Positions 55,520 through 64,000 of a stretch of 64,000 nt of DNA are shown piece after piece. This stretch comes from Gammaproteobacteria bacterium (GTDB taxonomy: Bacteria; Pseudomonadota; Gammaproteobacteria; DSM-19610), in NCBI GenBank assembly GCA_015494295.1, contig WGBO01000018.1, forward strand, positions 80,447 to 144,446, written 5' to 3'. Each line of letters begins with the position of its first letter. The first letter of the stretch is position 1. Position numbers and translations under genes: made by a program. The notes beneath the pieces were generated by a model. That model searched no databases. It saw only the letters and a program-made list of their open reading frames with translations, and had not been told where the DNA came from.

Positions 55520-57493
55520 ATGGTGCGTGACAACACGAAAACCGTAATCAGCCTGGGATTCAGCGCGGTACTGACGCTGATGTTTCTGCTGGTCTACGTT
55601 TCGCTGCAGCAGATGGAAAGGCTCAATCACAACATTTCCGGACTGGTGGAGGAAACCAATGCCAAGATGGCCGACGCGCATACCATGCGCGATGCCATCC
55701 GACTGCGGGCCAACAGTCTCAAGGCCATGCGACTGACCCCTGATCCTTTCGAGCGAGATGAGGAATATATGCGTTTCCTCTCGCTGGCGACACCCTACGC
55801 GCTGGCGCGCCAGGATCTGGTGAACAAGCATCCGGACGCCCGTGAACGCGATATCCACGAGCGCCTGGCGGCCGCCACGCGTCGCGCCCAGCCCGCCAAC
55901 GAGCGTGCCGCCGACCTGCTCATGGTGGATCCGGACAGCCCGGAAGCTGCGCAAGCCATGCGCGTCGCGGAAGACAGGCAGCGGCAGGTGCTGGCGCTGC
56001 TGGACGAGCTGGTCGCGGTTGAACAGATGAACGCGCGCGCGGCGCTGGACATGTCGACAAATCATTATCACGAAACCCGCAGAACGTTGTTCATGCTGGC
56101 AATCAGCGGCTTGCTGGTTTGTATGTTGATCGCCGGTCTGGTGGTGCGCCTCATCAGCAACATGAACCGGCGTATTTCCCACCAGGCCAGCCACGACGCG
56201 TTGACCGGGCTGTTCAACCGGCGCGCCTTCGAGACACGCTTGCAGAAAGCGATCGATTCCACAGAGAGCCGCGCGCGCGAACACGCCCTGCTGTATCTCG
56301 ATCTCGACCAGTTCAAGGTCATAAACGACAGTTGCGGCCATCTTGCCGGTGACGAATTTTTGCGTCAGTTGTCTACTGTGATGCAGGCGCAAGTGGGTCC
56401 CGAGGACACGCTCGCCCGGCTGGGAGGGGACGAGTTTGGTCTGGTGTTGATGGATTGTACGCGAGAGCGCGCCGCGGAGGTTGGCGAGGCATTGCGCTAT
56501 GCCATCGAGCACTTTCATTTCCTTTGGGAGGGGCGGCCATTCAGTGCCGGTGTCAGTATCGGCATCGTGCCGATCCAGTGCGCCAGCACCAGTCCCGCGA
56601 CGTTGTTGAGTACCGCGGACACCGCCTGTTACATGGCCAAGGAAGCCGGCCGAAATCGCATTCATGTGACGACCGTCGACGACCAGGAGATGGTCAGGCA
56701 CCGTTCCGAGGCGGAACGGGTCAGTCTTATCCGCGCGGCGATCGAGGAAAACCGGTTCTGTCTTTACCAGCAGGCGGTGGTGGCGGCCGGACAACGCGAT
56801 GGCAGGGCGCCACACGTCGAGGTGCTGGCTCGCATGATTGCCGCCGATGGCAGCCTGGTGCAGCCGGGTGATTTTATTCCTGCCGCGGAACGGTATACGC
56901 TGATGTCGGCGATCGACCGCTGGGTGGTGAGTCACGCCATGGACTGGCTGGAAGCCCGGCAACACGACAGCCTGTTGCCGGTATTCATGATCAACCTCTC
57001 GGGCCAGTCCTTGTCGGATCAGCCCCTGCTCGACTATATCGACAGTCGCCTGGCATCAAACCGGTCGCTGTGCGAGCACCTGTGTTTCGAGATCACCGAA
57101 ACCGCGGCAGTGAGCAATCTTGCCACTGCCGTGGAATTTATCGAAACCCTGAAACAGCGCGGTTGCCGCTTTGCACTCGACGACTTCGGCGCCGGCTTGT
57201 CTTCTTTCGCCTATCTCAAGCGCCTGCCGGTGGATTTCCTCAAGATCGACGGATCTTTTATTCGCGATATTGCCGTCGATCCCATCAGTCGCGCCATGGT
57301 CAGATCCATCAACGATATCGGGCACGTGATGGGCAAGCAGACCATTGCCGAGTTTGTCGAGAACGAGGATGTTCGCGAACAGGTCGAGGCGCTGGGCATC
57401 GATTTTCTGCAGGGATACGGTATCGCGCGTCCCGAACCGCTTGGCAATCTGCTATGCGAGCGGCGGACGGCGCGGGTGGGCGGACGGCTGTAA
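55520..57493 (+). CDS. Membrane GGDEF-EAL protein (c-di-GMP turnover)
   Basis: 657 residues. TM1 (about 9-28), a helical periplasmic region of some 160 residues, TM2 (about 192-212). The GGDEF domain is intact (LGGDEFG near 303), with DALTGLFNRRAF. The EAL domain has EVLAR in place of EALLR, then NLSGQSL, EITETAAV, LDDFGAG and KIDGSFI, and EFVEN, so metal-binding residues remain and phosphodiesterase activity is plausible. The signal sensed by the periplasmic region is unknown. It converges with the DUF5666 gene. Confidence 0.92.
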   Translation: MVRDNTKTVISLGFSAVLTLMFLLVYVSLQQMERLNHNISGLVEETNAKMADAHTMRDAIRLRANSLKAMRLTPDPFERDEEYMRFLSLATPYALARQDLVNKHPDARERDIHERLAAATRRAQPANERAADLLMVDPDSPEAAQAMRVAEDRQRQVLALLDELVAVEQMNARAALDMSTNHYHETRRTLFMLAISGLLVCMLIAGLVVRLISNMNRRISHQASHDALTGLFNRRAFETRLQKAIDSTESRAREHALLYLDLDQFKVINDSCGHLAGDEFLRQLSTVMQAQVGPEDTLARLGGDEFGLVLMDCTRERAAEVGEALRYAIEHFHFLWEGRPFSAGVSIGIVPIQCASTSPATLLSTADTACYMAKEAGRNRIHVTTVDDQEMVRHRSEAERVSLIRAAIEENRFCLYQQAVVAAGQRDGRAPHVEVLARMIAADGSLVQPGDFIPAAERYTLMSAIDRWVVSHAMDWLEARQHDSLLPVFMINLSGQSLSDQPLLDYIDSRLASNRSLCEHLCFEITETAAVSNLATAVEFIETLKQRGCRFALDDFGAGLSSFAYLKRLPVDFLKIDGSFIRDIAVDPISRAMVRSINDIGHVMGKQTIAEFVENEDVREQVEALGIDFLQGYGIARPEPLGNLLCERRTARVGGRL

Positions 57494-57517
57494 GCCAGCG
57501 CCAGGCCCGTTTCTTTC

Positions 57518-58525
57518 TCAGCGGCCGTGCCAGCCGCCCATGCCCCCCATGCCGCGCCCCGGCATGACCGGCGAGCCGGGGTGGCGCCAGCGCGGTGTGT
57601 TGAGCGGCGTGCGTTCCGGGCGTCCCATCGGCAGTCCCTCGGCACGAATCACGCGTTGCAGAGCCCAGCCGCGTTCGCCAGGCCGCATGTCCAGGCGCAG
57701 CGGAGTGTCGGGGCGTACCGGCAGGGCATGCGTGGCTTCGGGCGCAAGGTTAAGGGCAAAGCGGTCAATGCGGTAGCCGCCGGACCCGGACTTGTACAGG
57801 AAGCCCTGTACCAGCAGCCGGCGCACGGCTTTCCCGAACGGGGTTGCCGGCAATACGCGGACCCGCTGAGCGGTCAGAACGTGTCCGTCGGCCTTGCCCG
57901 TGACGCGCACCATCGCGCCGTCCGTTACCCGGCTGTCAGCGGGCAACAGGATTTGCAGTTCGCCTATCCTGGCGACGCCTTGCGCGTCGTACCGCAGCGC
58001 GCCGGTTACCAGTCCGGGAGTTTGCCCGGCCGGAGCCACGCGGGTCGCGTGAATCCGCCCCTGGGGATCCCGGAAACCGCTGATCGCCACCCGCTCACCC
58101 GGCAGTGGCAGCACCGCGGAGGAGGGCGGGGCGAGCACAATCTGCCCCAGTACCCGGAAAGTTCGCGTGTCGAGATCCGATCGTTCCACCGTTCCGATCA
58201 CTTCGTGGCGCACGGTCAGTTCACGGGCATGCATCAGCCCCTTGCCGGTGGCCACGATCTCGACCACTTCGCCGCGCGCGAACGGGTGCTCGTCGACCAC
58301 CTCGCCGTCCACGCTCAGTCGCGTGCGCCGGTCGATCTCGACTTCCACGCCGTTGACGAAGATGCTGCCGAAACCGGTGATGGCGCCGATGATGCCGGTG
58401 CCTCCGAGGCCGCTTTCGTCGTCCGGGCCGGTGTTGTAGGCGAGCTGCCGGGACGGGTTGCCGATACAGGCCGTCAGCAGGGCCGACAGCAGCAACAGGG
58501 AGAGGGCATGACGAAGCGTTTTCAT
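57518..58525 (-). CDS. DUF5666-type lipoprotein
   Basis: 335 residues. Lipobox LLTAC (Cys 20) predicts an outer-membrane lipoprotein. The body has repeated small beta domains of about 60-70 residues (GFGSIFVNGVEVEID; VLGQIVLAPPSSAVL; GVARIGELQILLPAD), each OB-like, as expected of DUF5666. The C-terminus is rich in Gly/Met/Pro (PGRGMGGMGGWHGR). The ATG overlaps the DUF6502 stop, so the two are translationally coupled. Function unknown. Confidence 0.8.
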   Translation of the reverse strand: MKTLRHALSLLLLSALLTACIGNPSRQLAYNTGPDDESGLGGTGIIGAITGFGSIFVNGVEVEIDRRTRLSVDGEVVDEHPFARGEVVEIVATGKGLMHARELTVRHEVIGTVERSDLDTRTFRVLGQIVLAPPSSAVLPLPGERVAISGFRDPQGRIHATRVAPAGQTPGLVTGALRYDAQGVARIGELQILLPADSRVTDGAMVRVTGKADGHVLTAQRVRVLPATPFGKAVRRLLVQGFLYKSGSGGYRIDRFALNLAPEATHALPVRPDTPLRLDMRPGERGWALQRVIRAEGLPMGRPERTPLNTPRWRHPGSPVMPGRGMGGMGGWHGR

Positions 58526-59364
58526 GATGAGGGGTTCCCCTTGTCGGCGCGTTGCGCCTGGTACCAGTAACAGCCGAAGCGGATGCGGTGAACCGCGTCT
58601 GCCCGGCCTTCATCGGATTTCTGCAGGGCCAGCGCCTGTTCGTTGAGCGTGCCCAGCAGTTGTTCGGCGCCCTGCTCGGCGCGTTCGCGCAGTTGGCGGA
58701 CCGACGCCGGGCTGAGGTGGGCAAAATAGAGGCTGCGCTCCAGCATCGGCGCCCCATCCGTCAGCAGGTTATGCGCGCAAGCCGCCAGGTGGTCGTGCAC
58801 GTTGCGGCCCATGAAGAACACCTGCTCGCCAAAGTCGGCGCCGGGCACGAAGGCGGATTGTTGCAGGCAGATGTTGCCGCTCCCGTCCACGGTCACCACG
58901 TTCTGGCGCTGCAGTTCGTCGAGGATGGCGCGTGGCCGCACGTCCTTGCTGACCGATGCCACCAGGCCGTCGAAACTGGGCTCGCCGGTCGGTGCGCTGC
59001 GTGGCAGGCAGCGTGGCTGGCCCTGTTCGTCGCGGTATTCGGGCAAGCCCATCCAGCGTGACACGATCGCCGCCCCCAGCGTGGAGGCGCGGGCGGCGCT
59101 GTCGCCGGCCTGTTCCGGGGCGCGCAGGCGGCGCACGTCCTTGCGGTGCACGCCGGTCAGAATATGGATACGGCTGTCGGTGGGCGGCTTGCCGTCGAGC
59201 CCGAAGGATTCCTCGGCGACTTCCACATAGATCTGCTTGAGCAGGTCGCGGAGTTGGGGAAAGCCGATGCCTTTCTCGATCAGCACCCGCACCAGCGGCC
59301 GCAGCAGCCAGGCGACGGCCGATGTCAGGGTGGCGGCTGCCTCGTTCTGTGTCGTGGTTTGCAC
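58522..59364 (-). CDS. DUF6502-type protein with possible N-terminal helix-turn-helix
   Basis: 280 residues, no signal peptide. Starts with GTG. Residues 62-80 (TDSRIHILTGVHRKDVRRL) look like a helix-turn-helix, in a region otherwise like the DUF6502 family. The middle has SRWMGLPEYRDEQGQP and SFDGLVASVSKDVRPRAILDEL, which looks like a winged or dimerising part. The C-terminal third is helical. It is the first gene of a leftward pair with the DUF5666 lipoprotein and diverges from the repeat-protein gene across a shared 179-bp region with two palindromes. DNA binding is an inference. Confidence 0.78.
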   Translation of the reverse strand: MQTTTQNEAAATLTSAVAWLLRPLVRVLIEKGIGFPQLRDLLKQIYVEVAEESFGLDGKPPTDSRIHILTGVHRKDVRRLRAPEQAGDSAARASTLGAAIVSRWMGLPEYRDEQGQPRCLPRSAPTGEPSFDGLVASVSKDVRPRAILDELQRQNVVTVDGSGNICLQQSAFVPGADFGEQVFFMGRNVHDHLAACAHNLLTDGAPMLERSLYFAHLSPASVRQLRERAEQGAEQLLGTLNEQALALQKSDEGRADAVHRIRFGCYWYQAQRADKGNPSS

Positions 59365-59447
59365 TGTCTTCGTTTTGTCCTGTCCCGGGGAGCGGCCATC
59401 GGGCCCGGGTTTGCTCCCGGTCGATGCTTTTTCTCGATTCGGCCGTC

Positions 59448-59453
59448 ATTCTA
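59448..59453 (-). promoter_or_regulatory. Candidate -10 box for the DUF6502-DUF5666 pair
   Basis: On the minus strand TAGAAT (59453-59448) lies 84 bp before the GTG start. No good -35 is seen at 16-18 bp, so it may need an activator. The first palindrome (59461-59477) would fall between its -35 and -10 positions. Confidence 0.3.
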
Positions 59454-59455
59454 GC

Positions 59456-59484
59456 TTGACGTGGGAAAATTTACCACATACAAT
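59456..59484 (+). promoter_or_regulatory. Sigma-70 promoter of the repeat-protein gene
   Basis: TTGACG (59456-59461), a 17-bp spacer and TACAAT (59479-59484). Both boxes have five of six consensus bases. The start site would be near 59491, about 53 nt ahead of the ATG. Confidence 0.8.
59461..59477. promoter_or_regulatory. Operator-like palindrome O1
   Basis: GTGGGAAAATTTACCAC, a 17-bp near-palindrome (GTGG-N9-CCAC) that fills the spacer between the -35 and -10 boxes of the repeat-protein promoter. Confidence 0.65.
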
Positions 59485-59492
59485 TTCTCGCA

Positions 59493-59509
59493 GTGGGAAT
59501 AATTCCCAC
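59493..59509. promoter_or_regulatory. Operator-like palindrome O2
   Basis: GTGGGAATAATTCCCAC, a perfect 8+1+8 inverted repeat just after the predicted start site. It shares the left half GTGGGAA with O1; the centres are 32 bp (three helical turns) apart, on the same face of the DNA. Confidence 0.7.
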
Positions 59510-59543
59510 GTTAGTTGAGCCCATTAACTTCAGGAGAAACACC

Positions 59544-60023
59544 ATGAACAACACTTTCAAGATCTTGAGCCTCGCGCTTTCCGTCGCCCTGCCGCTGGGA
59601 ACCGCCCTTGCCGATACCCTGGATACCGACACGGTTTCTGGCGCCTACGCCGAACAGGCCCGCACCCGCGCGGGTGAGTTCCAGGCGGCCCGCGAAGCCG
59701 GCGAAACGGGCGGTTACGATGTGCAGGCGCGCGAACAGGCCCGCGCTCGCGCGGGTGAATTCCAGGCAGCCCGCGAAGCCGGTGAAACGCGCGGTTACGA
59801 TGTGCAGGCGCGTGAACAGTCCCGCGATCAGGTGCGCGCCCAGGTCAGCGAACAGCGCATGAGTCGTGAACAGGCGGGTGAAAGCTTCGCCGCCGGTGTT
59901 GCGGCGCGTGAAGGCTGGTCCTCCATGCAGCGCCCCGCCAGTGTCGAGCGTCCGTCTTCCATGCAGCGTCCTTCCGCCGCCTCGCGGCCGTCCATGCCGA
60001 TGCAGCGTCCGCGCATGCGTTAA
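59544..60023 (+). CDS. Exported protein with 27-residue tandem repeat
   Basis: 159 residues, not recognised. A signal peptide (about 1-23, ending ALA) is followed by two nearly identical 27-residue units beginning EQARxRAGEFQAAREAG, plus a partial third (EQSRDQVRAQVSEQR). The repeat is charged and likely helical. The C-terminal 40 residues are low-complexity with Met-Gln-Arg-Pro and Ser-Arg-Pro elements (SSMQRPSAASRPSMPMQRP). No Cys. AGGAG lies before the ATG. Expression probably depends on the promoter with two palindromes, and it may be co-transcribed with the next gene. Confidence 0.8.
   Translation: MNNTFKILSLALSVALPLGTALADTLDTDTVSGAYAEQARTRAGEFQAAREAGETGGYDVQAREQARARAGEFQAAREAGETRGYDVQAREQSRDQVRAQVSEQRMSREQAGESFAAGVAAREGWSSMQRPASVERPSSMQRPSAASRPSMPMQRPRMR
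59652..59813 (+). repeat. Two 81-bp tandem coding repeats
   Basis: Units 59652-59732 and 59733-59813 differ at only a few positions and keep frame (27 codons each). A degenerate third copy begins at 59814. The near identity suggests recent duplication and possible copy-number change. Confidence 0.85.
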
Positions 60024-60099
60024 TCCGGTCCGGCAACGACCGGGAGCGGTGCATGCCGTTCCCGGTTGCACTCGAACGATGAAAGAAGGAAACACGAGC

Positions 60100-60912
60100 A
60101 TGACGAATTGCAACAAGGTGGCGGGGGCGCTTGCCGCGCTCGCGATAAGTCTGGCGGGCACGGCAGGTGCGGCGCCGCAGGCCGGTATTTCGCTGGGTTA
60201 CGACTACAGCAGCGGAGAGTACGGCCAGAATGTCACGACCGAGATCGAATACCTTCCCGTATCGATGTCACTGACGGAAGGAAGCTGGCGGGCGGAACTG
60301 ATCGTGCCCTGGATCCGGGTGACCGGTAACGGTTCGGTGGTGCCCGGCCCCGGCAGCCCGATGGTGTTCGACAACTTCAACGCCGGGCTGCTCGGCGGGG
60401 GCGGGGCGCCAGCGTCTGCCACCTCGACCATCACCAGCAGCGGCATGGGCGATGTTATCGCCGAACTGGGCTACGCGGTCATGCCGGCCGATGGCTCCTT
60501 CTATGAATTGACCGGCAGCGTGAAATTCGGCACCGCGGACGAGAACGAGGGGCTGGGCACTGGCGAGAACGACTATTCGCTGCGCCTCGACGGCGTGGTC
60601 GGGTCGGGCGCGGTGATGCCCTATTTCACCGTCGGTTACCTGGTGACGGGCGATGGCGGCGGCTTTGATTACCGTGATGTGCCTTTTGCCAGCGCCGGTC
60701 TCATGTTTCGCATGGGTGAGGGCGCCAGCGCAGGGCTGGGCTATGATTACCGCGGCGCCACGGTGCGCGGCAGCGACGGCCAGCAACAGGCCAGCGCCTT
60801 TTTTGCCTGGCGGCTCGGACCCGCGGTATCGGCGTCGGTGTCTGGCCTGATCGGTTTCACCGACAGCAGTCCCGACTACGGTCTGGGCGCGGAGTTGTCG
60901 ACCCGCTTCTGA
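60100..60912 (+). CDS. Predicted outer-membrane beta-barrel protein
   Basis: 270 residues. Signal peptide about 1-24 (ending GAA). The rest is made of alternating-residue strands separated by Gly-rich turns (GISLGYDYSSGEYGQN, MPYFTVGYLVTGDGGGF) and ends in LGAELSTRF, with the C-terminal Phe of outer-membrane proteins. It resembles small transporter or OmpW/MetA-pathway-like barrels; no function assigned. ATG 60100 has AGGA 9 bases upstream and is preferred over ATG 60079. It lies 76 bp after the repeat-protein gene. Confidence 0.75.
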   Translation: MTNCNKVAGALAALAISLAGTAGAAPQAGISLGYDYSSGEYGQNVTTEIEYLPVSMSLTEGSWRAELIVPWIRVTGNGSVVPGPGSPMVFDNFNAGLLGGGGAPASATSTITSSGMGDVIAELGYAVMPADGSFYELTGSVKFGTADENEGLGTGENDYSLRLDGVVGSGAVMPYFTVGYLVTGDGGGFDYRDVPFASAGLMFRMGEGASAGLGYDYRGATVRGSDGQQQASAFFAWRLGPAVSASVSGLIGFTDSSPDYGLGAELSTRF

Positions 60913-60963
60913 GTGCGGTTTCATCCGCTGCCGCGCAGGTCCCGTGGCCCGGGAGACGTTGCC

Positions 60964-61201
60964 ATGGATTCACCCTGTGTCTCGGTCTGGCTGGGCGGAG
61001 CCCTTGCCGCCTACGCGTTCGGCGAGGGGTGCCCGTTCGGCCCGGACCGCATGGAGGCGTTTCGCAAGCGCCTGTACGCGATGGGGTTGCGTCGCCAGGT
61101 CAGGCTGCGCGTCCCTGAGCGGGCGGGGCGGCTACAATCGCGCCAATCTGGCCCGGGCCTGGACCGCCGTGGTGGCTGCCCTACTGGGCGAAACGCCCTG
61201 A
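60964..61201 (+). pseudogene. Internally deleted AcuC/histone-deacetylase-family gene
   Basis: The first about 55 codons (from ATG 60964) read like the N-terminus of AcuC-type deacetylases (GALAAYAFGEGCPFGPDRM, then RMEAFRKRLYAMGLRRQV). Around 61120 the match moves to another frame, which reads GGYNRANLARAWTAVVAAL, the typical extreme C-terminus of the same family, and stops at 61199-61201. The central catalytic region of about 250 residues is missing. This fills the 333-bp gap before glyA, where I see no intact gene. Confidence 0.7.
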
Positions 61202-61245
61202 TTCCAGTATGATTCGCCTCTTTTCAGTCGTGTCGGGGAAGCCGC

Positions 61246-62499
<1,254 letters not shown>

Positions 62500-62528
62500 G
62501 GCCGGCGCCGGAAGGAGGCTGACCGCGC

Positions 62529-63050
62529 ATGCGCTGCCCGTTCTGCGGCAACATGGACACCAAGGTCATCGACTCGCGGCTGGCCGGCGAGGGCATGCAG
62601 GTGCGCCGTCGCCGCGAGTGCGTGGCCTGCGGTGATCGTTTCACCACCTACGAGGCGGCTGAACTGGTAATGCCGCGCATCGTCAAGAGCGACGGCACGC
62701 GGGAGCCCTTCAACGAGGAGAAACTGCTGACGGGCATCCTGCGCGCGCTGGAAAAACGCCCGGTGGACACCGACAGCGTCGACGCCGCCATCAGTCATAT
62801 CCAGCACCGCCTGCAGTCCTGTGGAGAGCGCGAAATCGAGTCACGCCAGCTGGGCGAATGGGTGATGGATGAGTTGCGTAACCTCGACCAGGTGGCTTAC
62901 GTGCGCTTCGCGTCCGTGTACCGCAGTTTCCAGGATGTGAGCGAGTTCCGCGACGAGATCGAGCGCCTGCAGCAGGAACCGACGCCGGAGGAAAAGCGCA
63001 ACCAGATTCCGCTGCTGCCGGACGACGAGGACGGCAAGCCCGATGATTGA
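62529..63050 (+). CDS. nrdR: Transcriptional repressor NrdR
   Basis: 173 residues, about 20 longer than typical because of an acidic tail ([10 protein letters not shown]). The zinc ribbon has C3, C6, C31 and C34 (MRCPFCGN and [11 protein letters not shown]), followed by an ATP-cone ([20 protein letters not shown]). It represses ribonucleotide reductase genes in response to nucleotide levels. GGAAGGAGG lies before the ATG. The stop overlaps the ribD start by 8 bp. Confidence 0.96.
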   Translation: MRCPFCGNMDTKVIDSRLAGEGMQVRRRRECVACGDRFTTYEAAELVMPRIVKSDGTREPFNEEKLLTGILRALEKRPVDTDSVDAAISHIQHRLQSCGEREIESRQLGEWVMDELRNLDQVAYVRFASVYRSFQDVSEFRDEIERLQQEPTPEEKRNQIPLLPDDEDGKPDD

Positions 63051-64000
63051 CAGCCCGCCGGGCGCCGATCATGCCTTCATGGCCGAGGCCGTGCGGCTGG
63101 CCCGGCGTGGTATCTACAGCACGCACCCCAACCCCAACGTGGGATGCGTGGTGGTCGCCGGCGGCGAGGTGGTGGGTCGCGGCTGGCACCGGCGCGCCGG
63201 TGAACCGCATGCCGAGGTCCATGCCTTGCGCGAGGCCGGCGAGCGGGCGCGTGGCGCCACGGCCTACGTGACCCTGGAGCCGTGCAGCCACACCGGGCGC
63301 ACGCCGCCCTGCGCGGAAGCGCTGGTGGAAGCGGGTGTCGGGCGCGTGGTGGTGGGCATGCAGGACCCCAACCCGCAGGTGTCCGGCCGAGGCCTGGCAC
63401 GACTGCGCGAGGCGGGTATCGCGGTCGAGTGCGGCGTGCTGGAAGCGCAGGCGCGGGACCTCAATCCCGGTTTTATTTCGCGCATGGAGCGTGGGCGGCC
63501 CTGGTTGCGCGTCAAGCTGGCCGCCAGTCTGGACGGACGCACGGCCATGGCGTCGGGCGAGAGCAAGTGGATCAGCGGCCCGGAAGCTCGCCGCGACGTG
63601 CAGCGCCTGCGCGCGCGCAGTTCGGCGGTGATGACCGGCATTGGCACGGTGCTGGCCGACGACCCTTCGCTCAACGTGCGCCTGGGCGCGGCGGAGCTGT
63701 ACGGCGTCGAACCCGTGCGCCAGCCCTTGCGGGTGGTGCTGGACAGCCGCCTGCGCATGCCGCTGCGGGCGCGTATGTTGGCCTTGCCGGGCGAGACGCT
63801 GGTACTGACCCTCGACGACGCCGACGCGCCGCGCGAGTCGCTGGAGCGGGCAGGCGCCACTGTGAGAGTGGTCGGCGCCCATGGCGAGCACCTGTCGCCG
63901 CACGCCGTGCTGCGCGAACTGGCGGCGCGCGAAATGAACGAGGTGCTGCTGGAATGCGGCCCGACGCTGGCCGGCAGCTTCATGGCGGCGGGGCTGGTCG
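63043..64000 (+). CDS. ribD: Bifunctional riboflavin biosynthesis protein RibD, 3' end outside window
   Basis: The first 319 residues are visible. The deaminase domain (about 1-145) has the zinc motifs PHAEVHAL and [12 protein letters not shown]. The reductase domain begins [16 protein letters not shown] and contains [13 protein letters not shown] and [15 protein letters not shown]. RibD carries out deamination and side-chain reduction in riboflavin synthesis. ATG 63043 lies within the nrdR end. The frame stays open to the window edge. Confidence 0.95.
   Translation, partial: MIDSPPGADHAFMAEAVRLARRGIYSTHPNPNVGCVVVAGGEVVGRGWHRRAGEPHAEVHALREAGERARGATAYVTLEPCSHTGRTPPCAEALVEAGVGRVVVGMQDPNPQVSGRGLARLREAGIAVECGVLEAQARDLNPGFISRMERGRPWLRVKLAASLDGRTAMASGESKWISGPEARRDVQRLRARSSAVMTGIGTVLADDPSLNVRLGAAELYGVEPVRQPLRVVLDSRLRMPLRARMLALPGETLVLTLDDADAPRESLERAGATVRVVGAHGEHLSPHAVLRELAAREMNEVLLECGPTLAGSFMAAGLV

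Noticed and set aside
60913..61212. An intact 99-residue hypothetical gene
   Set aside because: Only the first half resembles a protein family; the rest of the homology continues in another frame, so it is better read as a deletion remnant.

Overview
The window is GC-rich, gene-dense bacterial chromosome. It is best explained as a sulfur-oxidising gammaproteobacterium of the Chromatiales/Ectothiorhodospiraceae type. The evidence is the gammaproteobacterial yebC-ruvCA-ruvB-ybgC-tolQRAB-pal-cpoB-queEC-tRNA-Lys backbone, a soxXYZA + soxB cluster without soxCD, and sulfur-trafficking genes (tusA, a rhodanese, a DsrC/TusE-like protein, a YeeE/TsuA-type transporter). No insertion sequence, prophage, CRISPR array or rRNA was seen. 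The only RNA gene found is tRNA-Lys(UUU).

Layout. 1-6441: end of nadA, a FadL-type porin, yebC-ruvC-ruvA, an antisense m5U methyltransferase gene, ruvB. 6431-15876: an accessory block that separates ruvB from ybgC. It holds a leftward kinase/glycerophosphodiesterase/GlpD-like operon, a HIT protein, a DsrC-like protein, a TlpA-type thioredoxin with an unknown exported partner, the GlrK-QseG-GlrR (QseEGF) envelope two-component operon, and a small EF-hand protein behind a sigma-54 promoter. 15991-24003: the Tol-Pal operon, queE-queC, a sulfur transporter and tRNA-Lys. 24048-30816: leftward soxXYZA and soxB, a BepA-like protease, a rhodanese and tusA. 30842-37778: two divergent FadL porins, an unrecognised exported protein and two chemoreceptors without periplasmic domains. 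37912-57493: LysR regulator, AI-2E/PerM permease, PhoH, Bcp, GcvR-like, dapA-bamC-MBL hydrolase, a large chemoreceptor, purL, msrPQ, ettA and a GGDEF/EAL protein. 57518-60912: a little-characterised envelope locus (DUF5666 lipoprotein, DUF6502 protein, tandem-repeat exported protein, beta-barrel). 60964-64000: a deletion scar of an AcuC-like deacetylase, glyA, nrdR and the start of ribD.

How the genes fit together. SoxXA, SoxYZ and SoxB would oxidise thiosulfate in the periplasm. Without SoxCD the carrier-bound sulfane sulfur must leave by another route, and TusA, the rhodanese and DsrC-type proteins are plausible cytoplasmic handlers. Envelope maintenance is a second theme: Tol-Pal, BepA, BamC, MsrPQ and the GlrKR system.

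The most interesting observations are these. A consensus sigma-70 promoter with two near-identical 17-bp palindromes drives the repeat protein, divergent from a DUF6502 gene with a possible helix-turn-helix. A sigma-54 promoter lies directly downstream of glrR. A DsrC-like protein keeps the upstream cysteine but has lost the penultimate one. ruvC and tolA appear to use non-canonical start codons (CTG and ATT). An internally deleted acuC-like gene lies next to glyA.
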